Source of the DNA: a bacterium
GTDB taxonomy: Bacteria; Bacillota; Bacilli; Lactobacillales; Streptococcaceae
NCBI GenBank assembly: GCA_905221205.1
Contig: CAJNCG010000002.1
Span: 1 to 64,000 of the forward strand
Length of the DNA: 64,000 nucleotides
Direction of reading: 5' to 3'
A program made the position numbers and the translations under genes. Position 1 is the first letter of the stretch. Every line of letters starts with the position of its first letter. The notes beneath the pieces were generated by a model. That model saw only the letters and a program-made list of their open reading frames with translations. It ran no database searches and had not been told where the DNA came from. Of this stretch, positions 20,464 to 30,939 are shown in pieces.

Positions 20464-21006
20464 TCAATTTGTATCACCAAGCATCTTCATAAGGAAGTCT
20501 GTTATTTCTTGAGGACTTTCTTTTTTTCCATGTGCAATCCAAGTTTGGCAGACACCAAAAAGTGCGTGAGTTAGATAGATGCTACTGTATTCTAATTCAG
20601 TGGTATTGAGATTCAGTTGCATAAATCGCTTTTGTAAATCTGTACTGAGCATGATATGAAGTTTATTTCGTAAGAAATTTTGGATTTCTTTAGTCCCATT
20701 TTCAGAAAGAAGAGCAGCCAGAAGTGGTTCTGACTCTAGATATTCAAATACTTCTAAAATAGCATCTCTTTTGTGATGAGCATGTTTTTGAAAAATATAT
20801 TCAAATGTATGAAATAGCTTGCTTTGATAGTGCTCAATCATATCATACTTATCCTTATAGTGAGTATAGAAGCTGGAACGACTAATTCCGGCTTTTTCTG
20901 CTAACTTGACAGTAGAAATTTGATCAAATGGCTGTTCCATCAGTAGTTGTACCATAGCATTTTCAATAGTTCGCTTTGTTTTTAAGCGTTTGTTACTTTC
21001 TTGCAT
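20464..21006 (-). CDS. TetR family transcriptional regulator
   Basis: The 180-residue protein has an N-terminal TetR helix-turn-helix (KTRTIENAMVQLLMEQPFDQISTVKLAEKAGISRSSFYTHYKDK pattern, about 9-52) and a helical C-terminal ligand/dimer domain (TetR_C_7-like). It is divergent from the YhgE gene, with two operator-like palindromes in the gap, so it very probably represses that gene and itself. The ligand is unknown. Confidence 0.9.
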   Translation of the reverse strand: MQESNKRLKTKRTIENAMVQLLMEQPFDQISTVKLAEKAGISRSSFYTHYKDKYDMIEHYQSKLFHTFEYIFQKHAHHKRDAILEVFEYLESEPLLAALLSENGTKEIQNFLRNKLHIMLSTDLQKRFMQLNLNTTELEYSSIYLTHALFGVCQTWIAHGKKESPQEITDFLMKMLGDTN

Positions 21007-21026
21007 ATTTCCTCCTTGTAAACAAA

Positions 21027-21043
21027 TTAGACCATCTGTCTAA
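21027..21043. promoter_or_regulatory. TetR operator 1 (palindrome)
   Basis: TTAGAC-CATCT-GTCTAA is a perfect inverted repeat just upstream of the tetR-type start (21006). The arms fit a TetR dimer site. Confidence 0.75.
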
Positions 21044-21081
21044 AAATGGATTTTTTATCTTGTAATTTAGATTTTTTAATG

Positions 21082-21087
21082 TATAAT
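21082..21087 (+). promoter_or_regulatory. -10 element of the YhgE/Pip gene
   Basis: TATAAT in the divergent region, between the two operator palindromes. Confidence 0.6.
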
Positions 21088-21103
21088 CTATTATATCAAA
21101 ATT

Positions 21104-21120
21104 TTAGACAATATGTTTAA
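21104..21120. promoter_or_regulatory. TetR operator 2 (imperfect copy)
   Basis: TTAGAC-AATAT-GTTTAA repeats operator 1 with the same 5-base spacer and one arm mismatch. It is 16 bases downstream of the -10 of the YhgE gene, suitable for repression. Confidence 0.65.
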
Positions 21121-21133
21121 AAAAGGAGAAGAT

Positions 21134-23776
21134 ATGTTTAAAGAATGGAAAGCAATTTTTAAAAAACCAACCTTTATTATTGTCATGATAGGGATTTCTC
21201 TTATTCCAGCTCTGTACAATATCATATTTTTGTCATCAATGTGGGATCCATATGGGCAATTGTCTGACTTACCTGTGGCAGTTGTCAATAATGATAAAGA
21301 AGCTTCCTATAACGGTAATACCATGGCTATAGGAAAAGACATGGTGTCAAATTTAAAAGAAAATAAAAGCTTAGATTTTCATTTCGTAGATGAAGATGAA
21401 GGAAAGAAGGGATTGGAAGATGGCAATTACTATATGGTAGTGACTTTACCAAGTGATTTATCAGAAAAAGCAGCTTCTATTTTAACGAATCATCCAGAGC
21501 AAATGCAAATCGATTATCAGACTTCAAGTGGTCATAGTTTTATTGCTAGCAAGATGAGCGATTCTGCGATGACACAATTGAAGCAGAATGTTTCTACCAA
21601 TGTAACAGAGACCTATACTAAAGCTTTATTTGATAAGATGGTCGAATTAAAGGATGGTATGAGTCAAGCGGCTTCTGGTAGTGAAAAATTAACTGATGGA
21701 GCGAATCAGTTAGTGACAGGAAGTCAAACATTGACTACTAACCTACACTCTTTAGCAGATTCAAGTTTAACATTTTCAAATGGAACGGAGCAGTTTACTA
21801 AAGGATTATCTGCTTATGTTTCTGGTGTTGAACAACTTCATCTTGGCTTAGGGACTTTTAATAGTGGTTTGGTTACATATACTGGTGCAGTGAGTAAATT
21901 AGATAGCGGATTAGGTCAATTAGCTTCTAAAAGTCCTGAATTAGTAGGAGGAATCAATCAATTATATACTGGTGTAGCGGCCTATACTGGCGGTGTTTCT
22001 CAGCTCAATACTGGTCTTAACCAATTTTCATCTGGTGTTAGTGCCTATACAAATGGAGTGGGAAATCTTGCAACAGGTGCGAATCAGTTATCTAGTCAAT
22101 CAGCTACACTTCGAATGGGTGTGGAGCAATTAAGTGAAGGGATTCAACAACTTTCTAGTAAGTTAGATGCTTCGTCTGGGCAAAAAGATCAAATTAATCA
22201 ATTATCTTCTGGTCTAAATCAGTTAAATCAAGCTATTCAAAATATTGATGTTGGAGATACAAAACAATTATCTTCTGTTTTATCAAGTATAGTTTCTCTT
22301 TCTAATCAAATGCTAGCAAGTGCTCAGTCTGAAAAAGCAACTACATTAGCAAATATTCAATCGACAGCAGCTTATCAATCCTTGACAAGTGAGCAACAAG
22401 CTGAGATAAGCGCTTCTGTATCTCAAAATTCGACTGATAGTATTCAATCGGCTCAGTCAATTATAGCTTTAGTACAAGGTTTACAGGGAAGTTTAGAAAA
22501 CTTACAAAATCAATCTTCAAATCTTTCGATATTAAAAAATAAAGCTAATCAAGTATTACCGCTTGCTTCTACTTCTTTGACAGGATTGTCAAGTGGATTA
22601 ACAGAAATACAGGGAGCAGTGACGAGTAAATTAGTTCCTGTCAGTCAGTCGATTGCATCAGGTGTAAATGCATATACTACAGGTGTTGATAAAGTTTCTC
22701 AGGGCGCAAGTCAACTAAGTGAAAAAAATTCTACCTTGACAGGTAGTTTGAATCAACTAGTTTCAGGCTCAAACACCTTGACACAAAAATCTTCTAGCTT
22801 GACAGCAGGAGTTGGTCAATTAGTTGAAAAAACTCCAGAATTAGTATCTGGTATTGAAAAATTATCAACTGGCTCTAACCAATTGAATCAAAAGAGTCAA
22901 GAATTAATGGCAGGAGTTGATAAATTACAATCCGGATCTGGTCAATTAGCAGACAAATCCAGTCAGTTACTTTCAGGTGCTTCTCAATTAGAGAATGGAG
23001 CTAATAAATTGGCAGATGGATCTGGGAAACTTGCAGAAGGTGGAACAAAGTTAACTTCTGGATTGGAAGATTTACAGGCAGGAGTTGCTTCTTTAGGACA
23101 AGGGCTAGGTAATGCTAGTGATCAACTCAAATCAGCATCAACAGAATCTAAAAATGCAGAGATTTTGTCAAATCCACTCAATCTTTCAAAAACAGACAAT
23201 GATCAAGTTCCTGTAAATGGGATTGCTATGGCTCCTTATATGATATCAGTCGCTCTCTTTGTCGCTGCATTATCAACAAATATGATTTTTGCTAAATTAC
23301 CTTCAGGTCGTCATCCTGAAACTCGCTGGGCTTGGTTGAAATCTCGAGCTGAAATAAATGGTATTATAGCTGTTTTAGCAGGAATTTTGGTATATGGAGG
23401 AGTTCATCTTATTGGTTTAACTGCTAATCATGAAATGAGAACATTTATTCTCATTATCCTAACAAGTTTAGTATTCATGTCCATGGTGACTGCTTTAACA
23501 ACATGGAATAGCCGTATAGGAGCTTTCTTCTCTCTTATTTTGCTATTATTGCAGTTAGCATCAAGTGCAGGTACCTATCCACTTGCTTTGACAAATAATT
23601 TCTTTAGAGCTATTAATCCTTGGTTACCAATGAGTTATTCAGTTTCTGGATTACGAGAAACAATCTCTATGACAGGAAATATTCATCATCAAGTCATTTT
23701 CCTTTCTGTGATACTAGTACTATTTATTGGTTTAGGTATGCTAGCCTATCAGCCTAAGAAAATGGAAGAAGATTAA
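21134..23776 (+). CDS. YhgE/Pip family membrane protein with long heptad-like repeats
   Basis: The chosen ATG (MFKEWKAIFKK) is preceded by AAGGAGAAG; an ATG 21 bases earlier overlaps that site. The 880 residues comprise one N-terminal membrane segment (about 14-30), a very long extracellular helical region (about 190-690) built of repeats such as GVxQLxxGxxxL and GSxQL, and a C-terminal block of about five or six membrane segments. The family includes phage-infection protein (Pip) and ESX/type VII-related EsaA-like proteins, but no secretion locus is nearby. Role unknown; the divergent TetR gene suggests inducible export or envelope function. Confidence 0.85.
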   Translation: MFKEWKAIFKKPTFIIVMIGISLIPALYNIIFLSSMWDPYGQLSDLPVAVVNNDKEASYNGNTMAIGKDMVSNLKENKSLDFHFVDEDEGKKGLEDGNYYMVVTLPSDLSEKAASILTNHPEQMQIDYQTSSGHSFIASKMSDSAMTQLKQNVSTNVTETYTKALFDKMVELKDGMSQAASGSEKLTDGANQLVTGSQTLTTNLHSLADSSLTFSNGTEQFTKGLSAYVSGVEQLHLGLGTFNSGLVTYTGAVSKLDSGLGQLASKSPELVGGINQLYTGVAAYTGGVSQLNTGLNQFSSGVSAYTNGVGNLATGANQLSSQSATLRMGVEQLSEGIQQLSSKLDASSGQKDQINQLSSGLNQLNQAIQNIDVGDTKQLSSVLSSIVSLSNQMLASAQSEKATTLANIQSTAAYQSLTSEQQAEISASVSQNSTDSIQSAQSIIALVQGLQGSLENLQNQSSNLSILKNKANQVLPLASTSLTGLSSGLTEIQGAVTSKLVPVSQSIASGVNAYTTGVDKVSQGASQLSEKNSTLTGSLNQLVSGSNTLTQKSSSLTAGVGQLVEKTPELVSGIEKLSTGSNQLNQKSQELMAGVDKLQSGSGQLADKSSQLLSGASQLENGANKLADGSGKLAEGGTKLTSGLEDLQAGVASLGQGLGNASDQLKSASTESKNAEILSNPLNLSKTDNDQVPVNGIAMAPYMISVALFVAALSTNMIFAKLPSGRHPETRWAWLKSRAEINGIIAVLAGILVYGGVHLIGLTANHEMRTFILIILTSLVFMSMVTALTTWNSRIGAFFSLILLLLQLASSAGTYPLALTNNFFRAINPWLPMSYSVSGLRETISMTGNIHHQVIFLSVILVLFIGLGMLAYQPKKMEED

Positions 23777-23803
23777 AAAAATCGACCAACTGGTCGATTT
23801 TTT
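23776..23803. terminator. Bidirectional terminator between convergent YhgE and YfhO genes
   Basis: AAATCGACCA / TGGTCGATTT hairpin with A run before and T run after. It serves both strands and overlaps both stop codons. Confidence 0.9.
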
Positions 23804-26345
23804 ATGCCCTAGATGACTTTTGTCTGTGATTATAGATTCCAAATAGTAAGAGAGAAGTAAAGGAACAGATTGCTCCAGTAATAAAACCATTGGGAATGAA
23901 GGAAAGTGTAATAGTTCCTTTCCCCTTGGGAACGTCAACTTTCATAAATCCAGTTTGAGCTTGTTTAATTTCTATTTTCTTACCATCTTGGTAGGCAGAC
24001 CAACCTTTGTCATAAGGAATGGTGAAGAAAATAGATGTATCTTGTTGGACATCATATGTAGCAAAAACCTTGTTTTTAGAAGTTGATACTGTTACAGGTT
24101 GTTCTTTGATTTTTTGAATAGCCTCAGTTAAAGTTTGGGTATCTAAACGATAGAAGGTAGGAGATTCAAATGATACTTGTGAATTTCCAGGGAAACTAAC
24201 ATTGATATTGAAAGTTTTTTTCTCTTTTGTATATCCTAGATTAAAGAAGGAGAAGGCATTATCAGTTGTAAAAGTCTTTTTTTCACTATTTACAAGGATG
24301 TCAACCTTCTTTTGTTTATCATTAGAAAAGTGAAGGTTTGTGAAAGAAAGATAAACTTGGCTGTTTTCTGGCACTTCAATTTGATACTGGATTGCTGCAT
24401 CCTCATTTGAAGAACTTGTAACACTAATCAAATCATCAGTATTTTCTGTTTTGTCATAAGGGATTGGAGAAAAATAATCAAAATTGACGTTAGCAAGTTG
24501 ATTTAAAAATGAGGCCTGATTATCCAAGGTATGTTCATTGAACTTGACATCATTGTAAACAGATTGACTAGCAAATGCAATCGGAAGAGAGTATTGATTT
24601 TCATATAGGGTAAGATTATCTTTTTGATAGATACCTTTAAAACCATACTTATCAATAGGACTGTCTGAGATATTGTACTGGATACCAAATAAACTATCAG
24701 CCAAAATACTATTATTTGCATAGCGGAGATTGAGATTAGTCCCAGAGGATTTAAACCCAAGTTTATCCAAAGTAGAGCTCGCTGAACGATTTCGAACAGA
24801 TGAAAATTGAGAGATTCCATTGTAGTTGAATTTCATACTGTCATTTCCTGTCTGAGTTTGTAGTTTTTCAGTACGAGTAAATTGATTTCCAATATCTGTT
24901 GAGAAAGATTCCATAGCTGGGATATCTCGATTATATGAACTTCGAGAAGCAAAACCCCATTCTTTAGCAATTCCGTCCATTTGAGATGAAGCATTTAAAC
25001 TCATTTCAACCATTATAAATAAAGAGATTAGAATGGCAAATAGATTTACAGAGATAAACTTTTTGATAACTGCAAGGAGTAAAAGCGAATAGACAACCAA
25101 AAATTCAAGAGTAAGCAGAATATTCAAATCTGTTAAAAAAGAATAATGCGATTTTAGATAGATGGTAGCTAAAAATCCTGTTACTACAAGAAAAAGCGAA
25201 ACTAAAAAGTTCCAGATTTTAATTTCTTTCAGACGATTTAATACTTCCGCTGCTGTGTAAATTAACAAGGTAGAGAAAATCCAAGCATAGCGATGTAAAA
25301 ACATGTTTGGAGTATGCATGCCTTGCCAAAATAAATCAAGAGCTTCAATATAAAAGCTTGCAATTAAAAATGTAAAGAAGATTGCATAGATAAGTTTCAC
25401 GTGAAACTTAATAGATTTCAGCGTAAAAAATAAAATGGTCAAAATAAAGGGGAGTAGTCCAACAAAAATCATTGGGATGGCCCCATACTTTGTTGTGTCA
25501 AAGGAACCAATTAATTGCTTAGCAAAGAGATCAAGATACCAGCTACTTTCAGTTTGAAACTTTGTAACTTCAGTCAATTTTTCCCCATGTGTCTGTAAAT
25601 CAAACAGAGTTGGAAGAGTCATAATCAAACTAGCCATGCCAGCTAAAACGGAGGTGATTATGAAATCAAGAAAAGATGATTTTCGAGTTTTAAAGTCCCA
25701 AGAAATTTGGCAGAGATACCAGAAAATAAGAAACAATGCTGTCATATAGCCAAAATAATAGTTTTGGATAAATAAGATTGACAGACTTGTAAAGTATAAT
25801 AGGAATTTCTTTTCAGTTATAAGTAGGTGTAAACCAGTTATAATTAAAGAAATCAAGATAAAAATATCCAGCCAGGTTTTTATCTCTAGTTGACTAACAG
25901 TGAAACTCATCAGAGCATAGGAAGTAGATAAAGCTAGTTTTAAAGTCTGAGGGATATTTTTAAATAATTTATTTAAACTAAAGAAGGTTGACAGACCAAT
26001 CAATCCAAATTTTAGGAGAGTTGTCATATAGACAGCATCTGGCATATTCGTTAGATCAAAAAAGTAAACCAGAGGCGCGAGAAAACTACCCAAGTAATAA
26101 CTAGATAGGGCATAGAAGTTTAGTCCTAGGCCACTTGTAAAGGTGTAAAACAGATTACCATTTCCATGTAGGATATTCCTTAGAGCTATATCAAAAATAA
26201 CGTATTGATGAAAGCCATCTCCTAATAGAGGAGAGTTATCACTATTCCAGTAGATACCTTGAGATAGGTATACTCCTGTCATAATCAATACAGGAATGAT
26301 GAAAGAAACAAAATAGGTCCAATATGTTTTAAAAAATGATTTCAT
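23802..26345 (-). CDS. YfhO family multi-membrane-span protein
   Basis: The 847-residue protein has about 12 or 13 membrane segments over the first ~450 residues, a large extracellular region (about 455-810) and one C-terminal membrane helix. In Bacillus and Listeria YfhO-like proteins assist glycosylation of teichoic acids using lipid-linked sugars; that function is inferred here only from family. It matches pneumococcal SP_2231 by position. It contains a parS-like site (25393-25408). Confidence 0.85.
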   Translation of the reverse strand: MKSFFKTYWTYFVSFIIPVLIMTGVYLSQGIYWNSDNSPLLGDGFHQYVIFDIALRNILHGNGNLFYTFTSGLGLNFYALSSYYLGSFLAPLVYFFDLTNMPDAVYMTTLLKFGLIGLSTFFSLNKLFKNIPQTLKLALSTSYALMSFTVSQLEIKTWLDIFILISLIITGLHLLITEKKFLLYFTSLSILFIQNYYFGYMTALFLIFWYLCQISWDFKTRKSSFLDFIITSVLAGMASLIMTLPTLFDLQTHGEKLTEVTKFQTESSWYLDLFAKQLIGSFDTTKYGAIPMIFVGLLPFILTILFFTLKSIKFHVKLIYAIFFTFLIASFYIEALDLFWQGMHTPNMFLHRYAWIFSTLLIYTAAEVLNRLKEIKIWNFLVSLFLVVTGFLATIYLKSHYSFLTDLNILLTLEFLVVYSLLLLAVIKKFISVNLFAILISLFIMVEMSLNASSQMDGIAKEWGFASRSSYNRDIPAMESFSTDIGNQFTRTEKLQTQTGNDSMKFNYNGISQFSSVRNRSASSTLDKLGFKSSGTNLNLRYANNSILADSLFGIQYNISDSPIDKYGFKGIYQKDNLTLYENQYSLPIAFASQSVYNDVKFNEHTLDNQASFLNQLANVNFDYFSPIPYDKTENTDDLISVTSSSNEDAAIQYQIEVPENSQVYLSFTNLHFSNDKQKKVDILVNSEKKTFTTDNAFSFFNLGYTKEKKTFNINVSFPGNSQVSFESPTFYRLDTQTLTEAIQKIKEQPVTVSTSKNKVFATYDVQQDTSIFFTIPYDKGWSAYQDGKKIEIKQAQTGFMKVDVPKGKGTITLSFIPNGFITGAICSFTSLLLFGIYNHRQKSSRA
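25393..25408. promoter_or_regulatory. parS-like ParB-binding site inside the YfhO gene
   Basis: AGTTTCACGTGAAACT is a perfect palindrome that matches the ParB consensus in 14 of 16 positions, with only the outermost pair changed. It is about 10.4 kb from the origin. Confidence 0.82.
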
Positions 26346-26365
26346 GTTACCTCGTAGAATGATAG

Positions 26366-26396
26366 AAAACTCAGTTGGTTACCCCAACTGAGTTTT
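26366..26396 (-). terminator. Terminator of the ABC-F gene
   Basis: AACTCAGTTGG / CCAACTGAGTT hairpin followed on the minus strand by TTCTAT. The plus-strand side also ends in TTTT. Confidence 0.85.
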
Positions 26397-26406
26397 GAAG
26401 TCTTAT

Positions 26407-28029
26407 TTAATCTTTCCAAAGTTCTTTAACTTTTGCTTGTACTTCTGCATTTTCTAGGAATTCATCATAGGTTTCATCGATACGATCGATGACGCCATTT
26501 TTAGATAAGACAATGATATGGTTAGCCAAAGTTTGAATAAACTCGTGGTCATGACTGGCAAAGATGATTGATTCTTTAAAGTTTTTCAATCCGTCATTTA
26601 AGCTTGAGATAGATTCCAAGTCCAAGTGATTGGTTGGATCATCGAGGACAAGCACATTTGATTTCAAGAGCATGAGTTTTGAAAGCATGACACGGACTTT
26701 TTCTCCCCCTGACAAGACATTTACAGGTTTGTTAACCTCATCTCCAGAGAAGAGCATACGGCCGAGGAAACCGCGTAGGAAAGTATTGTCATCTTCTTCT
26801 TTACTTGCAAATTGACGCAACCAGTCAAGGATTGATTCTCCCCCTGCAAAATCAGCTGAGTTATCTTTTGGCAGGTAAGATTGACTAGTTGTAACTCCCC
26901 ACTTGACAGTTCCTTCATAGTCAATATCTCCCATGATTGCACGAATTAATGCAGTTGTTTGAATGTCATTTTGTCCAATAAGAGCTGTCTTATCACCTGG
27001 ACGCAAGATAAAGCTGATATTATCTAAAATAGTCTCACCATCAATCTTTACAGTTAGATTTTCTACTGTCAAGAGATCATTACCAATTTCACGCTCCGCT
27101 TTAAAGTTGATAAATGGATATTTACGACTAGATGGAACAATCTCTTCTAGCTCAATCTTATCAAGCATTTTCTTACGTGATGTTGCTTGTCTTGATTTAG
27201 AAGCATTAGCAGAGAAACGAGCTACGAATTCTTGCAATTGCTTAATTTTTTCTTCTGCTTTGGCATTACGGTCTGCTAGCAATTTAGCAGCAAGCTCAGA
27301 AGATTCCTTCCAGAAGTCATAGTTTCCGACGTAGAGTTTGATTTTTCCAAAGTCAAGGTCAGCCATGTGAGTACATACTTTATTCAAGAAGTGACGGTCA
27401 TGGGATACTACGATAACTGTGTTATCAAAGTCAATCAAGAAATCTTCTAACCATGTAATTGATTGGATGTCCAAACCGTTAGTCGGCTCGTCCAATAGAA
27501 GAACATCTGGTTTACCAAAAAGTGCTTTGGCGAGGAGAACCTTTACTTTCTCACCATTGGCTAATTCGCTCATATTTTGGTAGTGCAATTCTTCTGGAAT
27601 GTTTAGGTTTTGAAGTAGTTGAGAGGCTTCACTTTCTGCTTCCCAACCTCCAAGCTCGGCAAACTCTCCTTCGAGTTCGGCAGCACGCACTCCATCCTCA
27701 TCTGAGAAATCTTCCTTCATGTAGATAGCATCTTTTTCCTTCATGATGCTATAAAGTTTTTCATTTCCCATGATAACGACATCAATGGCACGTTCATCTT
27801 CATAGTCAAAGTGATTTTGACGAAGAACAGAGAGACGTTCATCTGGACCAAGAGAGATGTGACCAGTAGTAGGTTCGATATCTCCAGCTAAAATTTTTAA
27901 AAAGGTTGATTTTCCGGCACCATTAGCACCGATTAATCCATAAGTATTTCCTTCTGTAAATTTGATATTGACATCATCAAAAAGTTTGCGATCACTAAAA
28001 CGTAGTGAAACATCAGATACTGTAAGCAA
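26407..28029 (-). CDS. ABC-F family ATPase (YkpA/YbiT-like)
   Basis: Soluble twin-ATPase of the ABC-F class, which acts on the ribosome E-site rather than in transport. The first site is complete: Walker A GANGAGKST (34-42) and LLLDEPTNGLD. The linker (about 240-290) is basic. The second site keeps the signature LSGGEKVRV, but its Walker A reads GQNDIQTTA (about 352) with no Lys, and its Walker B ends LVLDDPTNHLD with Asp for the catalytic Glu. The 540 residues fit the YkpA/YbiT subgroup. The translation factor role is inferred from family. Confidence 0.9.
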   Translation of the reverse strand: MLTVSDVSLRFSDRKLFDDVNIKFTEGNTYGLIGANGAGKSTFLKILAGDIEPTTGHISLGPDERLSVLRQNHFDYEDERAIDVVIMGNEKLYSIMKEKDAIYMKEDFSDEDGVRAAELEGEFAELGGWEAESEASQLLQNLNIPEELHYQNMSELANGEKVKVLLAKALFGKPDVLLLDEPTNGLDIQSITWLEDFLIDFDNTVIVVSHDRHFLNKVCTHMADLDFGKIKLYVGNYDFWKESSELAAKLLADRNAKAEEKIKQLQEFVARFSANASKSRQATSRKKMLDKIELEEIVPSSRKYPFINFKAEREIGNDLLTVENLTVKIDGETILDNISFILRPGDKTALIGQNDIQTTALIRAIMGDIDYEGTVKWGVTTSQSYLPKDNSADFAGGESILDWLRQFASKEEDDNTFLRGFLGRMLFSGDEVNKPVNVLSGGEKVRVMLSKLMLLKSNVLVLDDPTNHLDLESISSLNDGLKNFKESIIFASHDHEFIQTLANHIIVLSKNGVIDRIDETYDEFLENAEVQAKVKELWKD

Positions 28030-28058
28030 TGTTTTTCTCCTATATGTGTAATATATTT

Positions 28059-28087
28059 ATTCTACTAGAAAATACGGAAATATTCAA
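28059..28087 (-). promoter_or_regulatory. Promoter of the ABC-F gene
   Basis: On the minus strand TTGAAT (28082-28087), 17-base spacer, TAGAAT (28059-28064). Confidence 0.7.
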
Positions 28088-28102
28088 ATTTTTATCTGTC
28101 AA

Positions 28103-28141
28103 TTTTGTGTAAATTATATTTACAATTTCCTTTACACAAAA
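28103..28141. repeat. Nested inverted repeats between divergent ABC-F and trpS genes
   Basis: Outer arms TTTTGTGTAAA (28103-28113) and TTTACACAAAA (28131-28141) are perfectly complementary. Inside, TGTAAAT / ATTTACA (28108-28124) forms a second perfect palindrome sharing the left arm. It lies upstream of the -35 of the ABC-F gene. I cannot assign a regulator. Confidence 0.8.
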
Positions 28142-28197
28142 ACATAAATAGCAAGACTGATTTATTTTGATAAATTACGGTTATTTCATTAAAAAAA

Positions 28198-28206
28198 TGC
28201 TATAAT
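28198..28206 (+). promoter_or_regulatory. Extended -10 promoter of trpS
   Basis: TGCTATAAT, 28 bases before the trpS ATG. No T-box signature (TGGNACC-type) is seen in the short leader. Confidence 0.75.
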
Positions 28207-28234
28207 TGAAGGGACTATATCGAAGGAGAATAAA

Positions 28235-29260
28235 ATGACTAAACCCATTATTTTAACAGGAGACCGTCCAACAGGAAAATTACATATTGGACATTATGTT
28301 GGAAGTCTCAAAAATCGAGTATTATTACAGGAAGAGGGTAAGTATGATATGTTTGTGTTCTTGGCTGACCAACAAGCTTTGACAGATCATGCTAAAGACC
28401 CTCAAACAATTGTAGAGTCTATCGGAAATGTGGCTTTGGATTACCTTGCAGTTGGATTGGATCCGAGTAAATCAACTATCTTTATTCAAAGTCAGATTCC
28501 AGAGTTGGCTGAACTATCTATGTATTATATGAATCTAGTTTCATTAGCACGTCTGGAGCGTAATCCAACTGTCAAAACAGAGATTGCTCAGAAAGGGTTT
28601 GGAGAAAGTATTCCGACAGGATTCTTGGTCTATCCAATCGCTCAAGCGGCTGACATCACAGCTTTCAAGGCTAATTATGTTCCTGTTGGGACAGATCAGA
28701 AACCAATGATTGAGCAAACCCGTGAGATTGTTCGTTCTTTTAACAATGCATATAACTGTGATGTTTTGGTAGAACCGGAAGGTATTTATCCAGAGAATGA
28801 GAGAGCAGGTCGTTTGCCTGGTTTAGATGGAAATGCTAAAATGTCTAAATCCCTTAATAATGGTATTTATTTAGCTGATGATGCGGATACTTTGCGTAAA
28901 AAAGTAATGAGTATGTATACAGATCCAGATCATATCCGCGTTGAGGATCCAGGTAAAATTGAAGGAAATATGGTTTTCCATTATCTAGATGTTTTTGGTC
29001 GTCCAGAAGATGCTCAAGAAATTGCTGAAATGAAAGAACATTATCAACGAGGTGGTCTTGGTGATGTGAAAACCAAACGTTATTTACTTGAAATATTAGA
29101 ACGTGAACTTGGTCCTATTCGTGAGCGCCGTATTGAATTTGCTAAGGATATGGGAGAAGTTTATAATATGCTTCAAAAAGGTAGTGAAAGAGCGCGTGAA
29201 GTTGCAGATCAAACCCTATCTGAGGTTAAAGGAGCAATGGGACTTCATTACTTTAACTAA
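28235..29260 (+). CDS. trpS: Tryptophan--tRNA ligase
   Basis: Class I aminoacyl-tRNA synthetase that charges tRNA-Trp. The HIGH motif is HIGHYVGS near residue 18 and the second signature is KMSKS (about 207). At 341 residues it is the streptococcal TrpS2 type. The ribosome site is GAAGGAGAA. It stands alone between ABC-F and guaB and has its own terminator. Confidence 0.97.
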   Translation: MTKPIILTGDRPTGKLHIGHYVGSLKNRVLLQEEGKYDMFVFLADQQALTDHAKDPQTIVESIGNVALDYLAVGLDPSKSTIFIQSQIPELAELSMYYMNLVSLARLERNPTVKTEIAQKGFGESIPTGFLVYPIAQAADITAFKANYVPVGTDQKPMIEQTREIVRSFNNAYNCDVLVEPEGIYPENERAGRLPGLDGNAKMSKSLNNGIYLADDADTLRKKVMSMYTDPDHIRVEDPGKIEGNMVFHYLDVFGRPEDAQEIAEMKEHYQRGGLGDVKTKRYLLEILERELGPIRERRIEFAKDMGEVYNMLQKGSERAREVADQTLSEVKGAMGLHYFN

Positions 29261-29274
29261 GTTTATTTTACAAG

Positions 29275-29314
29275 AAACTATCATTTCTATCTCAAAGAAA
29301 AGATAGTTTTTTAT
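29275..29314 (+). terminator. Terminator of trpS
   Basis: AACTATC / GATAGTT outer stem with an inner TTTCT / AGAAA stem, followed by TTTTTA. Confidence 0.82.
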
Positions 29315-29329
29315 TTACCCCTGTAATAT

Positions 29330-30890
<1,561 letters not shown>

Positions 30891-30900
30891 AAGAAATAAA

Positions 30901-30931
30901 AAGAACTCCCGTGAAAATAGGAGTTCTTTTA
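30901..30931. terminator. Bidirectional terminator between guaB and recF
   Basis: AAGAACTCC / GGAGTTCTT hairpin flanked by A and T runs between convergent genes. Confidence 0.93.
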
Positions 30932-30939
30932 CAATGTTG

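Noticed and set aside
21661..23110. DNA tandem repeat or recombination site
   Set aside because: The repetition is at protein level (GxxQLxxG heptad-like units) with diverged codons; no exact DNA tandem repeat is evident.
28030..28234. T-box leader for trpS
   Set aside because: The leader after the extended -10 is only about 20 bases and no T-box or specifier loop is seen; the inverted repeats are upstream of the promoter.
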